From positions 1 through 20,113 of the forward strand of contig DIXP01000055.1 in the NCBI GenBank assembly GCA_002436065.1: a stretch of 20,113 nucleotides of DNA, given 5' to 3'. The notes under the pieces are model-generated. The model did no database searches. It was not told where the DNA came from and worked only from the letters and a program-made list of their open reading frames with translations. The DNA is from Chloroflexi bacterium UBA6077. Its GTDB lineage: Bacteria > Chloroflexota > UBA6077. Position 1 is the first letter of the stretch; the number at the start of each line of letters is the position of its first letter. Made by a program: the position numbers and the translations under genes. Below, piece after piece: positions 14,663-20,113 of the stretch.

Positions 14663-15451
14663 ATGGGACTGCTACCAAGGGGCTTCGGCAGGGGGTTGGT
14701 CGTGGGTGGCACCGTGGCCGCGCTATGGTGGCTGCTGAGCAACCGGCAACGTCGCACCACCCTGGTTGACGGGCTGATGGAGAGGACGGGGGCCATCCCC
14801 TTCCCGGGCTCCCGCCTCTACGGTTTGATGGCCGAGCAGATGATGGGGGGAGTCTACAGGGCCGTCGCGGAGGATGTGACCTCGGAGGCCCGATCGGGGG
14901 ATTTGCTGGAGATCGGCGGCGGGCCTGGCCAACTGGCAGTGGAGATAGGCCGGCGAGCTCGCGACCTGCAGATCACCGCCATGGACTCCTCCTCCGACAT
15001 GGTGCGGATGGCCGAGACGAGAATCCACGCCTCGGGCCTCGGTCGTCAGGTGAAGGTCGCCCATGGGGACGCTAAAGACATCCCCTCCCTCAACGATTCC
15101 TTCGATTTCGTCCTATCGCTCGGATCCCTCCACCGATGGAGGGCCCCCGACCTGGTCCTGGACGAGATCCACCGGGTGCTGAAGCCCGGCGGCAAGGCCT
15201 GGATCTACGACGTGAGGCGCGAGATGCCGGAGTCGGACTGGGACGACCTCTGCCGGCGAGTCCCGGCCCTGGTGCGCCCCTTCTTCGAGATGGGCGTCAT
15301 GGGATCATGGAGGGCCGCCTACACCGAGGGCCAGATCCGTGACGTGGTGGCCAGCTCTTCCTTCTCCCAGTTCAGCATCGACGAGATGACGGTGGAGATG
15401 GTGGGAACGCGGATGCCTGCCCTAACGAAAACCACCCTGCATAGAGTCTAG
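14663..15451 (+). CDS. Class I SAM-dependent methyltransferase with N-terminal membrane anchor
   Basis: A 262-aa protein with a Rossmann-type methyltransferase fold. Residues about 10-26 (RGLVVGGTVAALWWLL) form one probable membrane helix. SAM motif I is LLEIGGGPGQL (81-91), the acidic ribose-binding residue is probably Asp108 in ITAMDSSSDM, and HGDAKDIPSLNDSFDFVLS and LDEIHRVLKPGGKAWIYD are the expected downstream motifs. GGAGG lies six bases before the ATG. The substrate is unknown; the fold resembles small-molecule methyltransferases of the ubiquinone/menaquinone type, but the membrane anchor is not typical of those. The gene stands alone between the glnA repeats and tRNA-Thr. Confidence 0.85.
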   Translation: MGLLPRGFGRGLVVGGTVAALWWLLSNRQRRTTLVDGLMERTGAIPFPGSRLYGLMAEQMMGGVYRAVAEDVTSEARSGDLLEIGGGPGQLAVEIGRRARDLQITAMDSSSDMVRMAETRIHASGLGRQVKVAHGDAKDIPSLNDSFDFVLSLGSLHRWRAPDLVLDEIHRVLKPGGKAWIYDVRREMPESDWDDLCRRVPALVRPFFEMGVMGSWRAAYTEGQIRDVVASSSFSQFSIDEMTVEMVGTRMPALTKTTLHRV

Positions 15452-15500
15452 ATAGGGGCGATGCCGAAGCCCTAACCAACACCCCTTCCACCGCTCGCAG

Positions 15501-15530
15501 TTGAGCAGGGTGGCGCCCGTCTGATAGAAT
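15501..15530 (+). promoter_or_regulatory. Predicted promoter of tRNA-Thr
   Basis: TTGAGC (15501-15506) and TAGAAT (15525-15530) are 18 bp apart, placing the start of transcription about 30 bases before the tRNA. The -10 box lies in the AT-rich loop of an inverted repeat. Confidence 0.5.
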
Positions 15531-15547
15531 TATTATCGGACGGGCGC
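15513..15547. repeat. Inverted repeat around the tRNA-Thr -10 box
   Basis: GCGCCCGTC (15513-15521) and GACGGGCGC (15539-15547) are exact inverted copies separated by 17 AT-rich bases that include TAGAAT. It could be an operator, or the terminator hairpin of the preceding methyltransferase gene. Confidence 0.5.
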
Positions 15548-15566
15548 ACAACACCATGGTATCCTT

Positions 15567-15641
15567 GCCGACGTAGCTCAGGGGTAGAGCAGTGGTTTCG
15601 TAAACCACCGGTCGTCAGTTCGAATCTGACCGTCGGCTCCA
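15567..15641 (+). tRNA. tRNA-Thr (anticodon CGT)
   Basis: A complete cloverleaf. The acceptor arms GCCGACG/CGTCGGC pair perfectly, and the D-arm is GCTC...GAGC. The anticodon stem GTGGT/ACCAC holds loop TTCGTAA with anticodon CGT at 15599-15601, reading ACG threonine codons. The T-arm is GTCAG-TTCGAAT-CTGAC, followed by discriminator T and an encoded CCA. Confidence 0.95.
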
Positions 15642-15646
15642 CAACA

Positions 15647-15685
15647 GAATGGCTCTGGAGTAGCTCCAGAACCATTCCTCTTACT
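15647..15685 (+). terminator. tRNA-Thr terminator
   Basis: GAATGGCTCTGGAG (15647-15660) pairs with CTCCAGAACCATTC (15664-15677) with a single mismatch, starting six bases after the tRNA and followed by CTCTTACTT. This is the most U-rich terminator in the window. Confidence 0.7.
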
Positions 15686-16348
15686 TGGTCGGAGGCTGTC
15701 CCGCCCCTCGATCGCGGCTAGGCTCTTGTGGCGGCAGCCGTCTTTCCCACTTGGCTGAGCCGGGTACACTCCCCAGAATACGATACTCGTTGCGGAATGG
15801 GCGGGATTCGTATACACTTGACCGCCGTAGGGGCGGCGTCAGAATGAGTGGCAGCTACTCTGAGCCGCACAAGATTCCTCTTAGATGTCCTTGGTTGTCA
15901 CGTACGCTGAGATTTCGGTGTTCGTAGGGGTATCGGAGCGTCCGGCTGCCCGCTTGGTGACTCATCAGAGAGGATGCGAAACGATGGGGGCGCCAGAGGA
16001 TCCGCTACTGATGACGCGAGGAAAGGGGAAAGGAGGCCCTTGAAAGGCAGTATCCGTTTCATGTAGCATACCGGAGCCTTGACGGTGAGTCTCGCAAACC
16101 GCCTGACTTCGGTTCGAGTCCGACCGTCGGCTTGGTCCCGCCACTACCCCTCGCCACGGCGGGATGGTTCCCGACCACCACCACTGGGAAGGTGCGTCCA
16201 TGGCCTAACACCGCAATAGCCTAGACTGGCCGATCGCGGCAATGTCGCCGTCGCTTGCTTCCACTCGCTGACTACCATCTCTATTCCATCCTTGGTGCAT
16301 CTTTGATTCCACTCGCTTCGGCACAACGTTCGTGGAGAGAGGTTCTGT
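15686..16348. other. 660-bp region between tRNA-Thr and tctB without a gene
   Basis: No ORF here has both a ribosome binding site and a recognisable product. It holds a short GC-rich palindrome around 15820-15842 (CCGCCGTAGGGGCGGC), the 3' tRNA remnant at 16093-16132, and an 11-bp direct repeat TTCCACTCGCT at 16259-16269 and 16307-16317 in the probable promoter region of tctB. No clear -35/-10 pair was found for tctB. Confidence 0.5.
16093..16132 (+). pseudogene. 3' half of a tRNA (remnant)
   Basis: This stretch matches the anticodon-loop-to-discriminator part of tRNA-Thr (15599-15638) at about 32 of 40 positions by eye. The last 20 (from TTCGA to CGTCGGCT) match at 18. A T-loop TTCGAGT and the acceptor strand CGTCGGC are clear. 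No matching 5' acceptor strand GCCGACG, no D-arm and no CCA are present, so it cannot be a functional tRNA. It is either a decayed second tRNA or an integration scar. Confidence 0.6.
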
Positions 16349-16813
16349 ATGAAGCGTACCTACCAAGTCACTAGCGTCGTATTCCTGCTCTTCTCGGCCT
16401 TCATCATTCGCGAGTCCCTGGATCTCAAGTTCTACACGTCCCTTGGTCCCGGCCCCGGCTTCTTCCCCTTCTGGCTCGCCGTCATCTTCGGGTTGCTGTC
16501 CCTCGGCATGCTGTACTACGCGACATTCAAGCCCCAAGATCCGATGCCCTCGGACTTCTGGGCGTCCAAGAAGGGCTACCTGCGGAACGGCGCGATCGTC
16601 CTGGCCTTCCTCTTCGTCATCAAGACGATGGAAGACATAGGCTTCGTGATCTCCTCGTTCATCTTCTACATGTTCCTGCTGCTCACCCTGGGCAAGCGGA
16701 ACAACCTCGTGGTCACACTCCTGGTGGCCGTCGGTGGCAGTTGGGGCATCTACTACGTCTTCACCCAGTATCTCAAGGTGGTCCTCCCATCTCTCGGGCA
16801 GTTCGGAATATAG
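16349..16813 (+). CDS. tctB: Tripartite tricarboxylate transporter, small membrane subunit TctB
   Basis: The small integral membrane subunit of a TTT-type secondary transporter for tricarboxylates or related carboxylates. The 154-aa protein shows four hydrophobic stretches: about 7-24, 40-58 (with the family-typical GPGPGFFPFWLAV just before and within it), 80-115 and 120-140. AGAGAGG lies before the ATG at a normal distance. It is followed after 9 bases by tctA, so the two are cotranscribed. The expected periplasmic binding protein gene tctC is not next to it; upstream is a non-coding stretch with a tRNA remnant. Confidence 0.88.
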   Translation: MKRTYQVTSVVFLLFSAFIIRESLDLKFYTSLGPGPGFFPFWLAVIFGLLSLGMLYYATFKPQDPMPSDFWASKKGYLRNGAIVLAFLFVIKTMEDIGFVISSFIFYMFLLLTLGKRNNLVVTLLVAVGGSWGIYYVFTQYLKVVLPSLGQFGI

Positions 16814-16822
16814 GAGGCATAG

Positions 16823-18319
16823 GTGGAAAGTCTTCAACTGTTGATGGGCGGCTTCGCCGTCGCCCTGCAGCCAACCAACCTCATGTTCGCAATCGCCGGA
16901 TGTCTCTTGGGGACCCTGATCGGTGTGCTGCCCGGCGTGGGTCCAGCGGCCGGCACCGCCATCCTGATCCCCCTGACCTTCGTCCTCGATCCAACGCCGG
17001 CCATCATCATGCTGGCCGCCATCTACTATGGCGCCATGTACGGTGGGACCATCACCTCGGTGTTGATCAACACCCCTGGTGAGGCGGCCTCGGCCATCAC
17101 CTGCCTCGAAGGCTACGAGATGTCCAAGCGAGGTCGAGGAGGCGCCGCCCTGAGCATTGCCGCCATCGGCTCCTTCATTGGCGGCAGCATCGCGACCTTG
17201 GGCCTCGTATTGATCGCCCTCCCCCTCACCGCGCTCGCGCTCAAGTTCGGTCCGCCCGAGTTCTTCGCCCTGATGATGCTGGGGCTCTCGCTGGTCACCG
17301 GCCTCGCGGGGAAATCTATGATCCGTGCCTTGATGGCTGCCGTCTTCGGTCTCCTGATCGCGATGGTGGGCATCGACCCCGTCATGGGTGCGCCCCGCTT
17401 CGCCTTCGGCATGACGGAACTGCTGGATGGCTTCAACTTCGTTCCCGTCGTGATGGGCCTCTTCGGCATCAGCGAGATCTTGCTGAACGTCGAGAGCGAG
17501 ACCCGAAACGTCTTCGATGCCAAGGTAACCAACCTGATGCCCACCAAGGCGGACCTGAAGGCTTCCGCATGGCCCATACTGAGGGGTACTTTCATCGGCT
17601 TCTTCCTGGGGCTGATCCCCGGCGTCGGCGCCGTGGTTCCCACCTTCATGTCCTATGTGGCCGAGAAGAAGATGTCCAAGCATCCGGAGAAGTTCGGGAC
17701 CGGCATGATCGAGGGGGTGGCTGGGCCCGAGACGGCCAACAACGCCTACGCCAACGCCGCCCTGATCCCGCTGTTCACCCTTGGTATCCCGGGCTCGCCC
17801 ACCATCGCCATCCTGATGGGCGCCTTCATGATGAACGGCCTGATCCCCGGCCCATTCCTGTTCAAGGAGCACTCGGAGTTCGTGTGGGCCGTCATCGCCA
17901 GCATGTACGTCGGCAACCTGATCCTGGTGATCCTGAACCTGCCGCTCATCCCGATGTGGGTGTCCCTCTTGAAGGTACCGTACGCTATCCTGTTCGCCAT
18001 CATCCTCGGCTTCTGCGTGCTGGGGTCCTACAGTCTGGATAGCAGCGTCTTCGACATTGGGGTGATGCTCGCCTTCGGCGTGGTCGGCTACGCCTTCAAG
18101 AAGCTGGACATCCCGCTCGCTCCCGTCGCCCTCACCCTGATCTTGGGGCCATTGATGGAGCGTGGCCTGCGCCAGTCGCTGGAGATCTCTCGGGGAGACT
18201 TCACCGTCTTCTTCACTCGACCTATCTCCCTGGTCCTGTTGATCGTCTCCCTGGTATTCGTACTGGCTGCCAGTATGAACACAATCAAACAGGTGCGAGG
18301 CGCGGACTCGCAGGTGTAG
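16823..18319 (+). CDS. tctA: Tripartite tricarboxylate transporter, large permease subunit TctA
   Basis: The large permease subunit that forms the transport path with TctB. The 498-aa length is standard. Typical blocks are the N-terminal GTLIGVLPGVGPAAGTAILI, the YYGAMYGGTITSVLINTPGE signature, the second-half repeat GFFLGLIPGVGAVVPTFMSY, and ETANNAYANAALIPLFTLGI. The internal repeat of the GVLPGVG/GLIPGVG motif reflects the two-fold structure of the family. The start is GTG 16823 with AGGAGG five bases upstream. Substrate choice depends on the missing TctC, so the ligand cannot be named; citrate-like di- and tricarboxylates are only the family default. Confidence 0.93.
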   Translation: MESLQLLMGGFAVALQPTNLMFAIAGCLLGTLIGVLPGVGPAAGTAILIPLTFVLDPTPAIIMLAAIYYGAMYGGTITSVLINTPGEAASAITCLEGYEMSKRGRGGAALSIAAIGSFIGGSIATLGLVLIALPLTALALKFGPPEFFALMMLGLSLVTGLAGKSMIRALMAAVFGLLIAMVGIDPVMGAPRFAFGMTELLDGFNFVPVVMGLFGISEILLNVESETRNVFDAKVTNLMPTKADLKASAWPILRGTFIGFFLGLIPGVGAVVPTFMSYVAEKKMSKHPEKFGTGMIEGVAGPETANNAYANAALIPLFTLGIPGSPTIAILMGAFMMNGLIPGPFLFKEHSEFVWAVIASMYVGNLILVILNLPLIPMWVSLLKVPYAILFAIILGFCVLGSYSLDSSVFDIGVMLAFGVVGYAFKKLDIPLAPVALTLILGPLMERGLRQSLEISRGDFTVFFTRPISLVLLIVSLVFVLAASMNTIKQVRGADSQV

Positions 18320-18347
18320 CGTTAGCATCCGTCCAATCCAGGGGATT

Positions 18348-18391
18348 CAGAATGGGGGCCAGTCGAAGCCGTTCGACTGGCCCCCATTCTG
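18348..18391 (+). terminator. 20-bp perfect hairpin after tctA
   Basis: The arms at 18348-18367 and 18372-18391 are exact reverse complements (left arm begins CAGAATGGGGGCC) around loop GCCG, 29 bases after the tctA stop. No T-run follows. Confidence 0.65.
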
Positions 18392-18473
18392 GACTCCGCC
18401 CAAGGGTCCCGGGGCCGATGGCTACACCAGCAGATGGCTGATCGAAGGGCACGAATCCTGCGAACGCACGGTG

Positions 18474-18490
18474 TGGAGGTCACACCTCCA
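18474..18490. repeat. Small hairpin TGGAGGT-CAC-ACCTCCA
   Basis: A perfect 7-bp stem with a 3-base loop lies in the tctA-pyrE spacer, followed by palindromic material GGCCCGAGGCCGCCGGCC (18496-18515). The role is unknown; it may belong to the dispersed GGCCGGC repeat type. Confidence 0.4.
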
Positions 18491-18536
18491 ACCTGCGGCC
18501 CGAGGCCGCCGGCCCTACAACCGAATAGACAACTGA

Positions 18537-18583
18537 ATAGCAACAAGCAGGCCCGACGTTCCGTCGGGCCTGCTTGTTGCTAT
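18537..18583 (-). terminator. 22-bp perfect hairpin, terminator of pyrE
   Basis: The arms at 18537-18558 and 18562-18583 are exact reverse complements (core GCAGGCCCGACG/CGTCGGGCCTGC) with a TTC loop, 11 bases past the pyrE stop. It is well placed to end pyrE transcription and could also stop readthrough from tctA. Confidence 0.7.
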
Positions 18584-18594
18584 CTCAACGCTTC

Positions 18595-19170
18595 CTAATG
18601 GAGGCTGGGAGGAGTCTCCACAGGCAGGTTGCCCGCCTTGCAGATAGGGCATTCCCCAGGCTCGTAGGTCAGGTGCTCCACCAGGCAGAAAAGTGGGTAC
18701 CTGAAGGTCACGTTGCCTCGGTTCCAGATTGCCGCCACCCCAACCACCTCACCGCCCTGCCTCTCCACGGCCTCGATTACCCGAAGGGCCGAACCGCCGG
18801 TGTCAAGCACATCCTCCACCACCAGGACGCGCTTCCCCGCGATCATGTCCACCACGGACGGCCGGAAGTACCGGTTGTCTCGCTCGCCCTCGGCGTAGAC
18901 GGAAATGGCTTTCGGCTCCAGGTAGTAGGCAACGAAGGGCGCCATCATGGCACCTCCCATGGATGGACCCGTCACCACCTGGATCTTCTCGGCAAAGAAG
19001 TGCTTGGCTATTCGGTAGCAGAGCTTGCTGGCCACGTCGACGTTGGCCAGGACCCTATCCTTCTCCACGTACACAGAGCCGTGCAGCCCAGAGGAGTACC
19101 TGTAGTGGCCGTCCTCATAGAGTGCCCCTGTACGCGCAATCAGCCGTTGAACCTGCTCGCGATCGTTCAC
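18595..19170 (-). CDS. pyrE: Orotate phosphoribosyltransferase
   Basis: It joins orotate to PRPP to form orotidine 5'-phosphate in pyrimidine synthesis. The 191-aa protein has the PRPP-binding loop VLVVEDVLDTGGSAL (115-129), the flexible catalytic region AEGERDNRYFRPSV, and GPSMGGAMMAPFVAYYL. The C-terminus carries EPGECPICKAG (Cys174, Cys177), a CxxC pair that suggests a metal site and marks a particular PyrE-like subgroup. The start is GTG 19170, with GGAGG about seven bases upstream. A TATACT box on the minus strand (19199-19204) is a plausible -10 with a weak -35. A related purine or thiamine-type phosphoribosyltransferase is possible but less likely. No other pyrimidine gene is adjacent. 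Confidence 0.85.
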   Translation of the reverse strand: MNDREQVQRLIARTGALYEDGHYRYSSGLHGSVYVEKDRVLANVDVASKLCYRIAKHFFAEKIQVVTGPSMGGAMMAPFVAYYLEPKAISVYAEGERDNRYFRPSVVDMIAGKRVLVVEDVLDTGGSALRVIEAVERQGGEVVGVAAIWNRGNVTFRYPLFCLVEHLTYEPGECPICKAGNLPVETPPSLH

Positions 19171-19198
19171 CTTGCACCTCCTCCCTCCGTTAGCTCCT

Positions 19199-19204
19199 AG
19201 TATA
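19199..19204 (-). promoter_or_regulatory. Possible -10 box (TATACT) of pyrE
   Basis: The minus strand reads TATACT about 30 bases before the GTG start. At 18-bp spacing the -35 position reads TGCACC, a poor match. The support is limited to the -10 box. Confidence 0.35.
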
Positions 19205-19318
19205 GCAGCTTCCGCCGCTGAAGGTGCATAGCCGTCGCAGGGTTCAGTCCGATTGGCAAACCAACGTCGCGCTCAATGGACAGCGGCCACTCCACCTGTC
19301 GCCGTATAGTCCGGTCCG

Positions 19319-19528
19319 CTATCGTCTTCCGAAGGCCATGGCTCTGGGCCGCAGGGTGAAGGATCGCTTGCCCAAGGAGAGAGCAGCGTTCCACTGCTCC
19401 TTCAGCTCAGGCTCCCGAGTGTAGAACTCCGCCCCGCAGTTGATGCAGTACATCACCCAATCGAGCCCGATGGAGTCCCACTTGGCTAGCTTGCCACCAC
19501 ACTTCTCGCACTGCACAGTCATGATCAT
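19319..19528 (-). CDS. Small zinc-ribbon protein (69 aa)
   Basis: A short protein with two CxxC pairs, CEKCGG and CINCGAEF, about 20 residues apart, which should bind one zinc ion as a ribbon. The rest is EFYTREPELKEQWNAALSLG and a basic tail RSFTLRPRAMAFGRR. GGAGG lies eight bases before ATG 19528; a longer frame to 19912 runs through repeat sequence and is not believable. A second in-frame ATG at 19522 is also possible. Function is unknown; such ribbons often bind RNA, DNA or partner proteins. It lies 148 bases upstream of pyrE on the same strand but probably forms its own unit. Confidence 0.65.
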   Translation of the reverse strand: MIMTVQCEKCGGKLAKWDSIGLDWVMYCINCGAEFYTREPELKEQWNAALSLGKRSFTLRPRAMAFGRR

Positions 19529-19937
19529 CGTCGACACCTCCGATAGCTTATGAGCCCCACCTCTCAGGGCTGTCAACGGCAGCGGTCCAGTCCATCGCGA
19601 CGGAGCGGATGTCGGGGGCATGCGGCTGTCGGAGGCCCCTTCGACGCTCGCCGTTGCCATGGATATGGCTGACTGTATGGCACCGAGTTGGGGAAACCTG
19701 GAAGAAACCGCGAAGCAGATATGCAAGTTTCGGGCCACGAGATCAGTTTCGGGGCATGGTTCGCGACTGTGGTGACATTGCTGTAGGGGCGACCCGCGGT
19801 CGCCCTGCCCATTCGCCGGCCTGCCCCGCCAGGGCGACCGGCTGGTCGCCCCTACACTGTTACGCCATCTCGCCTGTTGTCTGAACCATGCCAGTTTCGG
19901 GGCATGGTTCATATCGAGAGGTAGATAGAGTTACAGT
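19529..19937. other. Repeat-filled intergenic region
   Basis: No believable gene. The region holds the 19-bp direct repeats and MITE-like palindrome listed separately. The ORFs that cross it are translations of the repeats. Confidence 0.5.
19744..19911. repeat. MITE-like palindromic element flanked by 19-bp direct repeats
   Basis: CAGTTTCGGGGCATGGTTC occurs at 19744-19762 and 19892-19910. Between the copies lies an inverted repeat with outer arms TGTAGGGGCGACC (19782-19794) and GGTCGCCCCTACA (19844-19856) and inner arms GGTCGCCCTG (19798-19807) and CAGGGCGACC (19830-19839). Each half also folds on itself. The right direct repeat overlaps an 11-bp hairpin TGAACCATGCC/GGCATGGTTCA (19882-19892, 19901-19911). 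A weaker AGTTTCGGG copy lies near 19725. No coding capacity. Confidence 0.65.
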
Positions 19938-20113
19938 TCATGCGGCTCTTGGTAGAGAGCGGACGGACCGCTGGATGCCACCATGGTCATGGCCGAAACC
20001 GATCCAATCAGTCCAGGAGCCTTCGGGAGTGGGGATGCCGGCGAGCTGGAAGGGGGAGTGACCGGCCCGCTTGCCCCGCTGGAAGACGTGGCTGTTGCGA
20101 TAGAGGGTGAACA
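19938..20113 (-). CDS. C-terminal fragment of an unidentified protein, possibly a transposase
   Basis: An open minus-strand frame enters from the right edge and ends at TGA 19938-19940. It reads FTLYRNSHVFQRGKRAGHSP, then FQLAGIPTPEGSWTDWIGF. The RGKR-GHSP-LAG arrangement recalls the tail of some transposases, from memory only. The 5' part is outside the window, so neither family nor integrity can be settled. Nearby repeats fit a mobile-element setting. Confidence 0.4.
   Translation of the reverse strand, partial: FTLYRNSHVFQRGKRAGHSPFQLAGIPTPEGSWTDWIGFGHDHGGIQRSVRSLPRAA

Noticed and set aside
15567..16132. Second functional tRNA at 16.1 kb
   Set aside because: Only the 3' half is present; there is no 5' acceptor strand, D-arm or CCA.
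16205..18328. 707-aa open frame on the minus strand
   Set aside because: It is exactly antisense to tctB-tctA, rich in Gln, His, Glu and Asp as expected for a shadow of a GC-rich membrane-protein gene, and has no recognisable domain.
19319..19912. 197-aa version of the zinc-ribbon protein
   Set aside because: The upstream 128 residues translate repeat sequence; the ribosome binding site supports ATG 19528.

Overview
The window is about 20 kb of GC-rich bacterial DNA. Strong GGAGG-type Shine-Dalgarno sites, -10 boxes such as TATAAT and TAGAAT, a tRNA with an encoded CCA end, and a tungsten-type aldehyde ferredoxin oxidoreductase point to a bacterium with an at least partly anaerobic life style. 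A Chloroflexota-like lineage would fit the gene set and the dispersed palindromic repeats, but this is inference and no marker gene in the window settles it.

The left part (1-8.2 kb) is a decaying defence or accessory island. It begins with a Sll1717-type P-loop ATPase whose reading frame breaks just before its Walker A motif. Next is a convergent DUF234-type ATPase (2071-3531, minus) with a -10 box and a compact three-copy GTGAAACGTG operator. Then, all on the minus strand, comes a wrecked type I restriction-modification locus: hsdR (6379-8202; two internal deletions, a +1 frameshift and an amber codon), an intact dinD-like gene (5422-6291), and hsdM (4282-5321; N-terminus missing and the NPPF catalytic region deleted). 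A small DUF1232/YkvA gene follows, frameshifted by an 11-bp tandem duplication. No hsdS is present. The locus cannot encode a working restriction enzyme; dinD and the DUF234 ATPase are the only intact reading frames there.

The right part (8.5-20 kb) is ordinary chromosome made of short transcription units: an AOR-family oxidoreductase (minus), glutamine-dependent NAD+ synthetase (plus), a 65-aa ORF and type I glutamine synthetase glnA (plus), a membrane-anchored methyltransferase (plus), tRNA-Thr(CGT), tctB-tctA of a tripartite tricarboxylate transporter (plus, no tctC nearby), pyrE (minus), and a small zinc-ribbon protein (minus). nadE and glnA both use glutamine or ammonia nitrogen, but nothing ties them into one operon.

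Spaces between units are rich in structure: long perfect hairpins of 12-22 bp without clear U-tracts after several genes, dispersed palindromic repeats, a nested inverted repeat after glnA, a diverged 3' half of a tRNA 450 bp past tRNA-Thr, and a MITE-like repeat cluster at the right end. I found no CRISPR array, rRNA or complete insertion sequence. I do not see a clearly new multi-gene system. The best leads are the operator-controlled DUF234 ATPase, the intact dinD left inside a dead type I locus, and the tRNA-Thr surroundings.
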